Shown in pieces: positions 45,395 to 58,799 of a stretch of 64,000 nucleotides of DNA. The translations under genes and the position numbers were made by a program. The first letter of the stretch is position 1. Each line of letters opens with the position of its first letter. The notes under the pieces are model-generated. The model saw nothing but the letters and a program-made list of their open reading frames with translations. It was not told where the DNA came from and did no database searches. Source of the stretch: an uncultured Metabacillus sp. (GTDB taxonomy: Bacteria; Bacillota; Bacilli; Bacillales; Bacillaceae); the NCBI RefSeq assembly GCF_947503125.1, contig NZ_CANNCR010000004.1, forward strand, positions 62,001 through 126,000. Reading direction: 5' to 3'.

Positions 45395-46363
45395 TTAAAA
45401 CAATGAGTTTTCTGGTGAAACCTTTTTTACAATCCAGTTAGCAATAATGACGATAAGGAAGCCAAAAATGGATTGATATAAGCTTACAGCACTTCCTAAT
45501 GAAAAATTAAAATTCGTCATCAATGTTCGGAATACGTAGGTCTCAATGATATCTGTGGTTGGATAAAGCATTGTATTATTAGCACCAACTAAGTTATAAA
45601 ACAAACCGAAATTTCCTTTTAATACTCCCCCTAAAGAGAATAGTAATAAAATGATAAAGGTTGGTTTAAGCCAAGGAATAATGATATATCTAATACGCTG
45701 GAAAGCATTTGCCCCATCGATTTCTGCTGCTTCTAATATGGATTTATCAAGACCCATGATTGCAGCAAAATAAACGATCGATCCATAACCTGTGGATTGC
45801 CATAGGAAAGTAATGACAATGATATAAGGCCAAATCGCCGGGTTCGAATAAGTTTGTACTGGATCTAAGCCGACCATTTTCAAAAATGAGTTAAGTACAC
45901 CATAATCGTAACTAAGTATGTTATAAGCTAAAAGTCCAACTAGAACTGCGGAAATAAAGTGCGGAAGAAACATAATGGTTTGTGAAATCTTTTTGAACCA
46001 TTTACTTGTCAGTTCGTTAAGCATGATGGCTACAGCTATTTGCAGGAAATTCCCCAAAACAATGAAAGCTAAATTATAAGCAATCGTATTAAAGGTTAAC
46101 TTCCACAGATCACCTGTCATAATCAAAAAGCGAAAATTATCAAGTCCAACGAAAGCGCTATCAAATATACCAAGGGAATAATCATAGTTTACAAATGCAA
46201 GATAAAGCCCCGGCATTGGCAAATACGCAAAGATAGCAAAGAAAATAATCGCAGGCAAACACATAAGAAGAAGGGTTCGGTTCTTCCACATTCTTTTAAA
46301 TGCAGACTCTTTCGTTTGTTTTTTAACGATAGATGTCTGTGATTGAACAGTGACGGTTTTCAT
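45395..46363 (-). CDS. Sugar ABC transporter permease 1 (LplB-like)
   Basis: A 322-residue MalF-type permease, six helices, EAA motif in ILEAAEIDGANAFQRIRYIIIPWLKP. First gene of the importer run. A TAGGGGGGA site lies before the ATG. Two LacI-type operators stand 190-275 bases upstream. Confidence 0.94.
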   Translation of the reverse strand: MKTVTVQSQTSIVKKQTKESAFKRMWKNRTLLLMCLPAIIFFAIFAYLPMPGLYLAFVNYDYSLGIFDSAFVGLDNFRFLIMTGDLWKLTFNTIAYNLAFIVLGNFLQIAVAIMLNELTSKWFKKISQTIMFLPHFISAVLVGLLAYNILSYDYGVLNSFLKMVGLDPVQTYSNPAIWPYIIVITFLWQSTGYGSIVYFAAIMGLDKSILEAAEIDGANAFQRIRYIIIPWLKPTFIILLLFSLGGVLKGNFGLFYNLVGANNTMLYPTTDIIETYVFRTLMTNFNFSLGSAVSLYQSIFGFLIVIIANWIVKKVSPENSLF

Positions 46364-46554
46364 ATAAATCCCCCCTAAACAACATAATCTTCAAGCAGAA
46401 AGCAGCAACCGACTTTACAAAATACAGTGATGAGGTGATCTTGCAGATTACTAATCTATTGCCATGCTCCATACATATAAAAAGTCTTTACCAAACTAAG
46501 ACTTTTTAATTTGTAAAGATAGATGGTTTAGACTAATATAAGCTAGCAAGGAAA

Positions 46555-46568
46555 TGAAATGGGTTTCA
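46555..46568. promoter_or_regulatory. LacI-type operator, importer promoter (proximal)
   Basis: TGAAATGGGTTTCA is an imperfect dyad, with half-sites TGAAA and TTTCA, upstream of the importer genes. It is the weakest of the five copies. Confidence 0.6.
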
Positions 46569-46623
46569 AAAATTCACTTACCAAACATTTATCTTATATT
46601 ATTAAGCCTTATTCAAAAAATCT

Positions 46624-46639
46624 ATGAAACGGGTTTCAT
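46624..46639. promoter_or_regulatory. LacI-type operator, importer promoter (distal)
   Basis: ATGAAACGGGTTTCAT, a near-perfect palindrome with the same half-sites as those upstream of lacZ. It stands 56 bases from the proximal copy, a distance that could support looping. Confidence 0.75.
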
Positions 46640-46830
46640 AAAATTAAATAAACTGAATTATGTTAAACAACTAATCAAAAGATCCCTTAATTCGAAAGCG
46701 GTTACCATATCTTCATTATATTCGGGCTTTTATGAAAAGTAAATACTAATATTCCAAAAATTACGTTTATTTTAAAAATTCGTACTGTTCGAAAAATAAT
46801 TGGTATCATATCTTGAACTGAAACAATCGC

Positions 46831-46874
46831 AAAAATAGCGGTTCCCTTGGAAAAAATATATAATCCAAGGAAAC
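46831..46874 (-). terminator. Terminator of the LacZ-like gene
   Basis: GTTTCCTTGG and CCAAGGGAAC pair over 10 bases; CGCTATTTTTGCG follows on the minus strand. The rest of the 530-base gap before the importer genes holds the two operators and AT-rich sequence. Confidence 0.75.
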
Positions 46875-46893
46875 ACACCATCTAGACATGATG

Positions 46894-50064
<3,171 letters not shown>

Positions 50065-50070
50065 CTAATT

Positions 50071-50086
50071 ATGAAACCCGTTTCAT
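50071..50086. promoter_or_regulatory. LacI-type operator upstream of lacZ (proximal)
   Basis: ATGAAACCCGTTTCAT, near-perfect dyad, 34 bases before the LacZ start codon. Confidence 0.75.
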
Positions 50087-50142
50087 AAAAATTAACGAAA
50101 AACAATTGTACATTCATCTTTAATAGATCCTATTCCCAAACA

Positions 50143-50158
50143 ATGAAACCCCTTTCAT
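50143..50158. promoter_or_regulatory. LacI-type operator upstream of lacZ (distal)
   Basis: ATGAAACCCCTTTCAT, the same motif with one more mismatch, 72 bases from the proximal copy and just downstream of the regulator gene's stop codon. Confidence 0.7.
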
Positions 50159-50203
50159 TTTTATGGTACTCCATTTTTTTGAAAGAGGCAATATTATATT
50201 TGA

Positions 50204-51238
50204 TTATTCTGAAAATAATTTGCAAGAATCCCTTAAGACGAGTGATGTTGGAACAATTGTTTCTTTTTCTGCTTCTTTCTCATTAATTAAATCTACTAAT
50301 ACATTGATAGCCGTTTGACCCAGCTGATCATAATTCTGGCTTACAGTCGTTATTCCTGGAGGGAAATGCTCTGCCAAATAAATATCATCAAACCCAACAA
50401 CTGAAACATCATCTGGAACCTTTAAGCCAAATTTGGTAAGTACTTTTATTACTCCGATCGCTACAAAATCATTGGCACATATAACCGCTGTAGGCCTTTC
50501 TTTTAAGTAAAGTAATTGTGCAGCAACTTCTTCACCTGATTCAATACTAAACCCTGTACCAAAAATCCAATCTCTGTTAATAGTTAAACCTTTATTTTTC
50601 ATCACTTTACCAAAAGTATTCCTTTTCAAGTCAGTTGAACTTACTCCTTCTTTTCCGCCAAGAAAACCAATCTTTTTATGATTTAGATTGACTAATAATT
50701 CAACAAGCTTTTCAATCCCTGACTCTTCGTCCGTTCTCACAATATGTGCATCTACCCCAGCCATTTGACCATTAACAAAAACAACAGGAATTCTTTCCAT
50801 CACTGTTTTCATTTCTTCAGCATATTCCTGATCGGTATCAGTATCGTTAATTCTACCACCCAGATAGATAATCCCATCAACCTGTTTTTCTACTAAACTT
50901 TGCAAGTATTTAGACTCATTTTCAGAGTTGTTCATCGTATTGCACAAAAAGGATGTATACCCTAATTCCAATGCATGTGCTTCACTTTTTTGTACCAATG
51001 TTGAAAAAAATGGATGATTTATGTCTGGTAAAATAAACCCAATCGTTTTCGATTGCTTATGGAATAGGCTTCTTGCTAAACTATTAGGTCTAAAATTATA
51101 TTTTTCAATCACATCAACGATTTTCCGCATGGTCTGTGGCCGTACTTTTGCATTTCCGGTTAAGACTCTCGATACTGTAGCTGGAGATACATTAGCTTCT
51201 TTAGCAATATCATATATTGTTATATTTTCCTTTTTCAT
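50204..51238 (-). CDS. LacI-family transcriptional regulator
   Basis: A 344-residue repressor. The helix-turn-helix ITIYDIAKEANVSPATVSRVLTG occupies the first 28 residues, with a hinge helix near LARSLFHKQ, then a periplasmic-binding-like sugar domain. It sits between lacZ and the divergent GH43 gene and is the obvious binder of the five matching operators. GGAGG precedes the ATG. It may be co-transcribed with lacZ or autoregulated. Confidence 0.94.
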   Translation of the reverse strand: MKKENITIYDIAKEANVSPATVSRVLTGNAKVRPQTMRKIVDVIEKYNFRPNSLARSLFHKQSKTIGFILPDINHPFFSTLVQKSEAHALELGYTSFLCNTMNNSENESKYLQSLVEKQVDGIIYLGGRINDTDTDQEYAEEMKTVMERIPVVFVNGQMAGVDAHIVRTDEESGIEKLVELLVNLNHKKIGFLGGKEGVSSTDLKRNTFGKVMKNKGLTINRDWIFGTGFSIESGEEVAAQLLYLKERPTAVICANDFVAIGVIKVLTKFGLKVPDDVSVVGFDDIYLAEHFPPGITTVSQNYDQLGQTAINVLVDLINEKEAEKETIVPTSLVLRDSCKLFSE

Positions 51239-51553
51239 CAGTTTCCTCCATCGCTAATGATGTCTTTGTATTCTAGAAGGTCATTGAAAAAAACTCAAGT
51301 CACCTGTTTAAAATACTATCATAATCATTCGTCATTACCTGTCGATTTCCCTACCTTTTGTTCAATAAATTAAAGGAGTCATCACCTGCTACCATTCAAT
51401 CCGAAGTAATTCTTTCTTCAAATCTCACACAAAGCAACTGTATCATATTTCTCTTTTTTCGGCTTGGTTTTAAGCTTAATAAAACAAGGAAGAATATAAA
51501 AATTAGGAAAACATCATCCAATAAAAAATGATTATTTTCATTTTAACTTTTTA

Positions 51554-51582
51554 TTGACAGAATAAAAAATACACAGTATATT
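51554..51582 (+). promoter_or_regulatory. SigA promoter of the GH43 gene
   Basis: A consensus -35 TTGACA (51554-51559), a 17-base spacer and -10 TATATT (51577-51582). The 315 bases further upstream, to the regulator start, are AT-rich without other clear sites. Confidence 0.8.
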
Positions 51583-51595
51583 GAAACCGGTTGCA
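51582..51595. promoter_or_regulatory. LacI-type operator on the GH43 promoter
   Basis: TGAAACCGGTTGCA, the classic LacI/GalR half-site pair with a central CCGG, begins at the last base of the -10 box and covers the start of transcription. A bound repressor would block it. Confidence 0.8.
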
Positions 51596-51750
51596 GTTTC
51601 AAAATATTCAGAATTTTGAATTGCCCCCTCCCTCTTTTGAAGACCCTTTTACCCCAAGACCTACACAACAGAAAAAACGAAACACATTACATCACGAACT
51701 GCTTTCCTAGAACTCTTTCACCAATTCATTATTTTTTAGGAGGAATGACC

Positions 51751-54700
51751 TTGCCTAAGACAAGAAAAGTAGTTTCACTCATGCTGGTCATCTTAATGGC
51801 CGTATCTTCTTTCTTTATTACACCATCCTTTGCAGCTGAGACAAATAGCGGAGATCCAACAGCCTTTTCAGAACAAGAACTAAAAGAAAATGACTACATT
51901 CTTTATTTTGTAAATGCAGGTGACCCTACCCCTGAAACTGTTGAAGGAGCCGATAAAATGGGGCTCTTTTCTAGTAATACGGAGCAAATATATGGCACTG
52001 ATCCAATAACAGGGAAAAAGTGGGGCTTAGTCACCACAACTACAAGCACAAGTGTTAATGATACAGGAAATAAATATGGGACATTACGCTATTACAATGG
52101 ACCTCAAACACGTGACAAGGCAATTCAATATAAGTTTGAATTACCTGAGGGAGAGTACGATCTTACCTTAGGCTTTAAGAATCCTTGGAGCGGCCGAAGC
52201 GTTAATATTCTGGGTGAAGGAAATAATCTATCAAATGGAGATTTTGATATTGGCAGTTATTCAGCTGAAAAAGAAGTTACGTATCAGCAGGTGAAGGTAA
52301 CTGACGGGGAACTTGATGTTTTGATTAAAGGACCGGCATCAGCTAATCTAACGGTTCATAATGATCCATTGGTTAACTACATCATCATTAGAAAATATGT
52401 TGTCATTCCTCTTTCTGATTTGGAAACGAAAATTGAAGCTGCAAAAACAGAAGCGGAAAAGACAGATACCTATACAAAGTATACCTTGGAAGCACTAAGT
52501 AATGCGATTGAAGAAGCTGAAACTTTTGTACGTTCTATCAAAGAAAATAACCTTGATATTAAATCAAAAGAAGTCCAAACAAAAATAAGAGAGGCGTTAG
52601 CAAACTTGGAAGAAGCCATAAACGGACTTGCATTAGATATTCCAAATGAATCCTTTAAGCCGGGACAAGAATGGCGAGATACGAATGGTGCCATCATTCA
52701 AGCACATGGCGGCGGAATCATGTACGATGAAAATACGAAAAAATATTATTGGTATGGTGAAGATAAAACAAATGGTTATCTTCCAGCAAGGGGTGTAAGA
52801 GTTTATTCATCTACAGATCTTTATAACTGGAAGGATGAGGGGCTTGCACTAACGGCTATTGAATCAATGGAACAATTCGAAACCGATCCGCTTATTTCAA
52901 AGCTATATGAAGGACGAACTGATAAAGCTGATATCTTGAATGACATCGGTACAGATAGGGTAATTGAAAGACCTAAAGTAATCTACAACGAAAAAACGAA
53001 GAAATATGTCATGTGGATGCACACAGATGGCCCTTCTGAAACATCGAATGCGATGTATGCGAAAGCTGAAGCAGGCTATTCGTTAAGTGACTCTCCTACC
53101 GGACCTTTTGTTTATCAAGAAAGCAACCGTATGGATAGAGCTCCAGAGGATGCAGAATATAATGGACAGCCGGATCAGCCAGGCATGGCACGTGATATGA
53201 ACCTGTTTAAGGATGATGACGGGACGGCTTATCTGATCTATTCCAGTGAAGAAAACATGACGATTTATATTTCTAAATTAAACGAAGAATATACAGACGT
53301 TGTCGGCTGGCATAAGGATGGCAATGAAGAACGGGATGAAACCTATAAAGCTGTTTATGGCGAAGATTATATTCGAGTTTTTCCTGGTGCACAACGCGAA
53401 GCTCCTGCGATGTTTAAATATGATGGAAAATACTATATGATTACATCTGGTGCAACCGGTTGGGATCCTAACCCTGCTCGATATACAGTTGCCGATAATA
53501 TATTTGGAGAATGGAAGCCGCTGCGCAATCCAGCTGTAGGAGAGAAAGCATCGACAACCTTTGATTCACAAAGCACGAATGTCATACCTGTTGATCCGGA
53601 AAACGGAAAGTTCATTTTCATGGGTGACAGATGGAACAAAAATGACTTAAGTAATTCAAGATATGTTTGGCTGCCAATTGAATTTGGCCAGGACGATGAA
53701 ATTATTTTGCAATGGTATGATGAATGGAAGCTGGATCTGTTAGACAGAATGGGGAAAGTTACCATCAATACGGATCTTCTTGAAAAGGTTGCAATTGATC
53801 AAATACCTAATTTGCCAAATGTTATTAATGTTACAAATACACAAGGAAAACAAATGGATACACCAGTAAAATGGACCATTAAACCAGAAGCGTTTTCAAA
53901 ACCGGGTACGGTTACAGTTGAGGGGCTCTTACCTGAATTAGCGAACAAGATGATACGAACAAAAATTCTCGTTATTCCAGACAATGTTCGATTCTTCGTT
54001 CATGCAGGCGGAGCAGCAACAAGCGATTATAAGCTTTGGTCCTCTTATATGCAAAAAACACTTATAAATAAAGACACCATCGACCAACAATATGCTCCTG
54101 AAAAAGGATTGACATGGGGATATGTTGGTGATCGGACAAGACCAGCCGGCAGTGAGGGCGGGGATTTATTCTCAGCATTACGCTACCTATTAAGGGACTC
54201 TGGAGATGATCTGACTTATAATTTTAACCTGAAAAACGGAAACTATACTGTTTATACCGGGCTTTATGACCCTTGGTATTCATCAACAAGAGGCAGCAGA
54301 AAAGCGAATATCTTGCTTAATGGAGCTACAAAAACAAGCGGTTATGTCTTTACTGATTCCTATGATGTACTTGAATACGAACACGTGAAAATTACCGATG
54401 GAAAGCTTGATCTAACTGTTCGAAGAGTACCTGGTTCACCTGACCCTCAGATTAGCTGGATCATGATTGTCGAAGAAGATACAACCGCACCGGCTGGTGA
54501 CTTTACAATTAATTCGGGGGCAGAGTACACAAATAAACAAACTGTCACTCTCTCCCTTACTGCTGAAGATGATTTAAGCGGAGTTGATCAGGTTCGTCTC
54601 TCTTCTGACGGGGAGAATTGGAGTGATTGGGAAGCTTTTGATTCAACGAAAGAGTTTGTTTTACCAGCTGGTGATGGGCAGAAAACTGTTACTATGCAAT

Positions 54701-55221
54701 TAAAAGACAAAGCTGGCAATATAAGCACAACCTTGCAAAAACAAATCACATTAGATACAACCGGGCCAGTCATTAAGTTTACAGGAAATGAGGAAAACTA
54801 TACCATCGATTCACAAATCGCTATTTCCTGTCAAGCTGTTGATGAATTGTCGGGAATCAAACATTTTGATTGCCCAGGTGCAAATGGTGCTGCGTACAGC
54901 TTTAAACTCGGAGAAAATAAAATCTCGGCTACCGCAACTGACAAAGCAGGAAATACAACTGAAATAAAAACCGTATTTACAGTCACAGTGGATTTTGACA
55001 GCTTAAGCCGGTTAACTGAAAGCTTTGTTAATCAGGATGGTATTGCCCATTCTCTTACAAAGAAATTAGCATCAGCTAAAGAAGCAGCTTCTATAGGGAA
55101 TCGTGAAGCAATGGCGGGAAAACTTAAGGCCTATACAAATCAAGTTGCTGCACAAAGCGGGAAGTCGATTACCACTGAACATGCTGATTTGCTCATTTCA
55201 TTGGCAGCTAATCTAAAATAA
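51751..55221 (+). CDS. Secreted multidomain GH43 (exo-beta-1,3-galactanase-like)
   Basis: About 1156 residues. Signal peptide (VVSLMLVILMAVSSFFITPSFAAE), malectin-like module (about 45-215), FIVAR-type helices (220-295), GH43 five-blade propeller (about 305-660) with AHGGGIMYDENTKKYYWYGE and FMGDRWNKNDLSNSRYVWLP, as in the exo-beta-1,3-galactanase subfamily, a Big-like domain, a second malectin-like module (about 745-910), two Ig-like repeats, and a C-terminal helical FIMAH-like domain. No sortase signal. TTG at 51751 lies 7 bases after AGGAGG; an ATG at 51745 is too close. Confidence 0.88.
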   Translation: MPKTRKVVSLMLVILMAVSSFFITPSFAAETNSGDPTAFSEQELKENDYILYFVNAGDPTPETVEGADKMGLFSSNTEQIYGTDPITGKKWGLVTTTTSTSVNDTGNKYGTLRYYNGPQTRDKAIQYKFELPEGEYDLTLGFKNPWSGRSVNILGEGNNLSNGDFDIGSYSAEKEVTYQQVKVTDGELDVLIKGPASANLTVHNDPLVNYIIIRKYVVIPLSDLETKIEAAKTEAEKTDTYTKYTLEALSNAIEEAETFVRSIKENNLDIKSKEVQTKIREALANLEEAINGLALDIPNESFKPGQEWRDTNGAIIQAHGGGIMYDENTKKYYWYGEDKTNGYLPARGVRVYSSTDLYNWKDEGLALTAIESMEQFETDPLISKLYEGRTDKADILNDIGTDRVIERPKVIYNEKTKKYVMWMHTDGPSETSNAMYAKAEAGYSLSDSPTGPFVYQESNRMDRAPEDAEYNGQPDQPGMARDMNLFKDDDGTAYLIYSSEENMTIYISKLNEEYTDVVGWHKDGNEERDETYKAVYGEDYIRVFPGAQREAPAMFKYDGKYYMITSGATGWDPNPARYTVADNIFGEWKPLRNPAVGEKASTTFDSQSTNVIPVDPENGKFIFMGDRWNKNDLSNSRYVWLPIEFGQDDEIILQWYDEWKLDLLDRMGKVTINTDLLEKVAIDQIPNLPNVINVTNTQGKQMDTPVKWTIKPEAFSKPGTVTVEGLLPELANKMIRTKILVIPDNVRFFVHAGGAATSDYKLWSSYMQKTLINKDTIDQQYAPEKGLTWGYVGDRTRPAGSEGGDLFSALRYLLRDSGDDLTYNFNLKNGNYTVYTGLYDPWYSSTRGSRKANILLNGATKTSGYVFTDSYDVLEYEHVKITDGKLDLTVRRVPGSPDPQISWIMIVEEDTTAPAGDFTINSGAEYTNKQTVTLSLTAEDDLSGVDQVRLSSDGENWSDWEAFDSTKEFVLPAGDGQKTVTMQLKDKAGNISTTLQKQITLDTTGPVIKFTGNEENYTIDSQIAISCQAVDELSGIKHFDCPGANGAAYSFKLGENKISATATDKAGNTTEIKTVFTVTVDFDSLSRLTESFVNQDGIAHSLTKKLASAKEAASIGNREAMAGKLKAYTNQVAAQSGKSITTEHADLLISLAANLK

Positions 55222-55233
55222 TAATATTGAATG

Positions 55234-55263
55234 AAGGATCAGAGTAAAGCTGGTCCTTTTTCT
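55234..55263 (+). terminator. Terminator of the GH43 gene
   Basis: AAGGATCAG and CTGGTCCTT pair over 9 bases (one G-U), followed by TTTTC. Confidence 0.8.
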
Positions 55264-55342
55264 TATTCAATCCCTAGCTTTTGAATAAATTTTCAAAATA
55301 ATGTAAATAATTGTAATAAAAAGCTTTTAGGAGAGTTTGTTT

Positions 55343-55741
55343 ATGTTACATGATAAAAAGTATTACGTGGAAGATCCAGATTTTTTAGAGAAAAGAATGA
55401 AGATTGCCAAAATGACGAAAGATCCTTTACTGCAAATTGAAATGTTTGAAAATGAGACAGCAAAACAAAGGTTGCTGCAATTGGTTTCCGTTGCACAGGA
55501 GACATTTTTATATACGAGGGATACGGTGGAAATACATACCTCAGATCTCAATCTTATGTTTAGAGCAATACTTCATTTAGTCAGACTAACGAAAGATGAT
55601 CTTTCCGATCTTGAATATTGCTATGTTTTAAGTAATTTAGATCATGTCACCACGAAATTGATACAATGTTGTGAAGAGATAAAAACATATTCGGACTCAC
55701 CGATGGTTCGAAAGAAGAAACGGCAAGGTTACTTTGATTAA
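55343..55741 (+). CDS. Unknown helical protein (132 aa)
   Basis: A soluble, mainly helical protein of 132 residues (LLQLVSVAQETFLYTRDTVEI, DLEYCYVLSNLDHVTTKLIQCCEEI) with a basic tail MVRKKKRQGYFD. No signal peptide. ATG at 55343 follows TAGGAGAG by 7 bases. Its own terminator follows. I recognise no family. Confidence 0.65.
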   Translation: MLHDKKYYVEDPDFLEKRMKIAKMTKDPLLQIEMFENETAKQRLLQLVSVAQETFLYTRDTVEIHTSDLNLMFRAILHLVRLTKDDLSDLEYCYVLSNLDHVTTKLIQCCEEIKTYSDSPMVRKKKRQGYFD

Positions 55742-55744
55742 TGA

Positions 55745-55784
55745 AAAAAGGTGCTGGCTCAAAATTAGAGACCAGTACCTTTTT
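55745..55784. terminator. Bidirectional terminator
   Basis: AAAAAAGGTGCTGG... pairs with ...CCAGTACCTTTTTTT, with A- and T-runs on both sides. It can end the upstream plus-strand gene and the convergent putR. Confidence 0.85.
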
Positions 55785-55789
55785 TTCAG

Positions 55790-57028
55790 CTATTCCCTTT
55801 CCCTTTTAAGCAGCATCAAATCAAGATATAACTGACATTTTTGATTAAAGTCAGAAAAGTCTATATTAGTGAGTTCAGTTATTTGCCTAATTCGATAATT
55901 TAAGGTGTTAGGATGAATAAACATCTGCTCTGCAGTTGTCTTTAACTTACAATTATTTACTAGGAAATATTCAAGTGTTTTTAATAGCTCTGTTTGACTC
56001 TCTTGATCCTTTGCTTGTAGGATATGCAAACATTTATTTTGGTAATTTCTTCTCTTGTTCTTTTCTTTGATAACATCAAGATATCGGAAAATTCCCAGCT
56101 TTTCATATTCATATGGGACATTTTCCTGCGTGCCCAATTGGTCAGCAATCTCCACAACCTCAAGAGCTTCTTCATAGCTTGAGGATAGCAGCCTAATATC
56201 CTGATATTCATTTCCAATCCCAATATAAATATTCGAATAGCGCTTCTCATCAAAATTGGTTAATAAATTTTCAATGATCAGTAAGCCTGCTGCTGTCGGG
56301 GAATATTTAAGGGAGTAGCAGCCGATAATCATGACAATATTTGATTGATTAATTAGAACATGACTGGTATTATCCTTTAAATTCAGATAGGATTTGATCG
56401 TTTCTTTTAATTCCTCAACAAGCTCTTCCTCCGCATTCACAGCATTCACCACCATGATGGTGAAAATCGACGGCAGGACGATATCCAATTGAGCCGCTTC
56501 CCATCTTAGCTCCTTCTCATTTTTAAATCCATGATTAATCGCCTTTCTAAAGAAGCGTTCGATTTCTTCTTCCTTCTGCTGCTTAATCTTATTCTTTTTA
56601 TAAATGGTTTTCCCTACATGAAAGGAGACTTCATATAAAAACTCCATTTCTTCTTCTGTAAGATTCTCTTCTATTTCTTGAACCCAAATATACCCCATAA
56701 TCATATCTTTATATTTTGCGCTTACCACTACGCGCTGGTTTAAGCCAATTTCCTTCATTTCATTAATTCTAAACGGAGTCGGAATAGTTTTTAATTGATC
56801 AATGATTCCTGTTTCAACAAATCTTTCAAAAATATTAAGCGGGCACTTTTTGGCAAAAATCGTTTGCTGATTCGCTTGATCAAAGTGATCCACATAATAG
56901 GAATTGTAAGCTAGCAGAAAAAAATGATCACTTTCAAGAATCACCGGTTTTTTTAATCCATTGCTTATATGATCGACCATATCATTTAGATCTGATAAAG
57001 AGAAGATTCGTTCTAATAACTCGTTCAT
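55790..57028 (-). CDS. putR: Proline-utilisation regulator PutR (PucR family)
   Basis: A 412-residue PucR/CdaR-type activator with an N-terminal ligand part, a GGDEF-like middle (NIYIGIGNEYQDIRLLSSSYEEA) and a C-terminal helix-turn-helix (LKTTAEQMFIHPNTLNYRIRQI). In B. subtilis PutR activates putBCP when proline is present; the place directly after putP fits. ATG at 57028 follows AGGAG by 10 bases. Confidence 0.9.
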   Translation of the reverse strand: MNELLERIFSLSDLNDMVDHISNGLKKPVILESDHFFLLAYNSYYVDHFDQANQQTIFAKKCPLNIFERFVETGIIDQLKTIPTPFRINEMKEIGLNQRVVVSAKYKDMIMGYIWVQEIEENLTEEEMEFLYEVSFHVGKTIYKKNKIKQQKEEEIERFFRKAINHGFKNEKELRWEAAQLDIVLPSIFTIMVVNAVNAEEELVEELKETIKSYLNLKDNTSHVLINQSNIVMIIGCYSLKYSPTAAGLLIIENLLTNFDEKRYSNIYIGIGNEYQDIRLLSSSYEEALEVVEIADQLGTQENVPYEYEKLGIFRYLDVIKEKNKRRNYQNKCLHILQAKDQESQTELLKTLEYFLVNNCKLKTTAEQMFIHPNTLNYRIRQITELTNIDFSDFNQKCQLYLDLMLLKRERE

Positions 57029-57153
57029 AGGCCTCGTTCTCCTACTTCGTTTTATCCTTATCATACTTTGCAATTGGATGAAAGTATAGTTCAATTGGCA
57101 AGAAATCTTCCGAGATTTCTTGCGTTAAGGATTTCATCTGCCCTTCAAATGTA

Positions 57154-57181
57154 AAAATCCCCTGAAAGCTCAGGGGATTTT
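57154..57181 (-). terminator. Terminator of putP
   Basis: A 12-pair perfect stem, AAAATCCCCTGA with TCAGGGGATTTT, tetraloop AAGC, and a T-run on the minus strand, stands between putP and putR. Confidence 0.9.
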
Positions 57182-57221
57182 ACTTTTATCTTTATAAATC
57201 ATTAAATTTCAATTGTTATCA

Positions 57222-58683
57222 TTACATTGATTTTGTAAACTCAGAAAACCTCTCACTAACTTGTGCAGAAGGCTTATTAGTAAGTAAACTAACAATATAC
57301 ACAGCTAAAAGACTTGCTGCAAACGCTGGTACCATTTCATACAGAAAATCGGACAGCCCTAACTTCGACCAAACGATCACATGATCGCTCCTGTAACCAT
57401 TCCTGCAAGCGCACCCCATTTTGTCATTCTTCGCCAATATAAGCTTAAAAGAATGACTGGACCAAATGATGCCCCAAAGCCAGCCCAAGCATAGCTAACT
57501 AACCCTAGAATCGTGTTGTTTTGAGTCCATGCCAGGCATAAAGCTAAAATTGAAACAACTAATACGCATAATCGCCCCATGAAAACAAGCTCTTTATCAG
57601 AAGCTGACCTGCGGAAAAAGGTCTTGTAGATGTCTTCAGTTAATGAACTTGATGTAACAAGTAATTGTGAGGAAATAGTGCTCATAACCGCTGCCAATAT
57701 TGCAGATATTAAGAAGCCAGTAATAATTGGATGGAACAGGATATTTCCTAATTCAATAAAAATCGTTTCAGGGTCAGCAATTTTCATACCTTCTTTCGAA
57801 TAATACGCAATACCCAGAAAACCTGTTAACATGGCACCAATCGTGGAAAAAATCATCCAGTTCATCCCAATTCGACGGGCCCTTTTGATTTCTTTTACAG
57901 ACGTAATCGCCATAAAGCGGACAATGATGTGCGGTTGTCCAAAATAGCCTAGCCCCCATGCAAATAATGAAATGATGCCGAGGAAGCTTGTTCCTTGAAA
58001 GATATCCAACAGCTCTAGATCAATTGAACGAATTTCCGAGATTGCTTCTGTTGGACTGCCAATTTGGAGCAATGTCACTATCGGCACTAATATTAACGCA
58101 ACAATCATAATAATTCCTTGTACAAAATCAGTCCAGCTAACAGCCAGGAATCCCCCAAATAATGTATAGGCTACAGTGACCCCGCCAATAAGCCATAACC
58201 CTGTATGATAATCAAGATTTAAAATGCTATTAAACAGCAGACCGCCTGATACCATTCCAGACGAAACATAAAAAGTAAAAAAGATAATAATGATAAGACC
58301 TGAAAACAAGCGAAGGATCTTCGTTTTATCATTAAAGCGGTTTTCTAAAAAGGCTGGAATTGTAATGGAGTTATTCGCCATTTCCGTATAAGTACGTAAG
58401 CGTGGTGCTACATAAAGCCAGTTAGCCCATGCCCCCAATGTTAGACCGATCACAATCCAGGAAGCCGATAAACCTGTCGCATACATGGCACCAGCAAGCC
58501 CATCATAAGCCAGCCGCTCATACCAGATGCACCAGCACTTAATGCTGTCACTGCCGGACCAAGATTCCTTCCTCCAAGCATATAATCTGATAGGTTTGCC
58601 GTACGTTTATAGGCATAATAGCCGATTAAAAGCATCCCAACCATATAAACACAAATCGATAAAATTAGCTGCAAATTAACCAT
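57222..58683 (-). pseudogene. putP: Proline:sodium symporter PutP, two frameshifts
   Basis: The three frames together give a complete 487-residue SSS-family symporter (ATG at 58683 after GGGGG). The first break is near 58492-58495: GGCTTGCTGGTGCC needs one more C to read [15 protein letters not shown]. The second is near 57378-57382: ATCATGTGATC needs one more G to read MVIVWSKLG. All 12-13 helices and the Na+ site segments are otherwise intact. As sequenced, no full protein is made. Both changes are loss of one base of a GG or CC pair. Confidence 0.92.
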
Positions 58684-58759
58684 TTTATTCCCCCATCCAC
58701 TACTTTGTTTCAATTTTTATATAAAATATTTTATAAATATACTATAAAAGTAGAAAAAT

Positions 58760-58787
58760 AATAGAAAGCAGATTTTGATCTGCTTTC
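58760..58787 (-). terminator. Terminator of putC
   Basis: GAAAGCAGAT and ATCTGCTTTC pair over 10 bases around a 4-base loop; TATTATTTTT follows on the minus strand. Confidence 0.85.
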
Positions 58788-58799
58788 CATTAATAATGG

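Noticed and set aside
46694-46710. cre-like sequence near GAAAGCGGTTACCA
   Set aside because: The spacing of the central CG and the flanking TG differs from the CcpA consensus by one inserted base.
46554-46742. Plus-strand frame of 62 codons in the importer promoter region
   Set aside because: It covers both LacI operators, lacks a ribosome binding site and is AT-rich; it is a chance frame.
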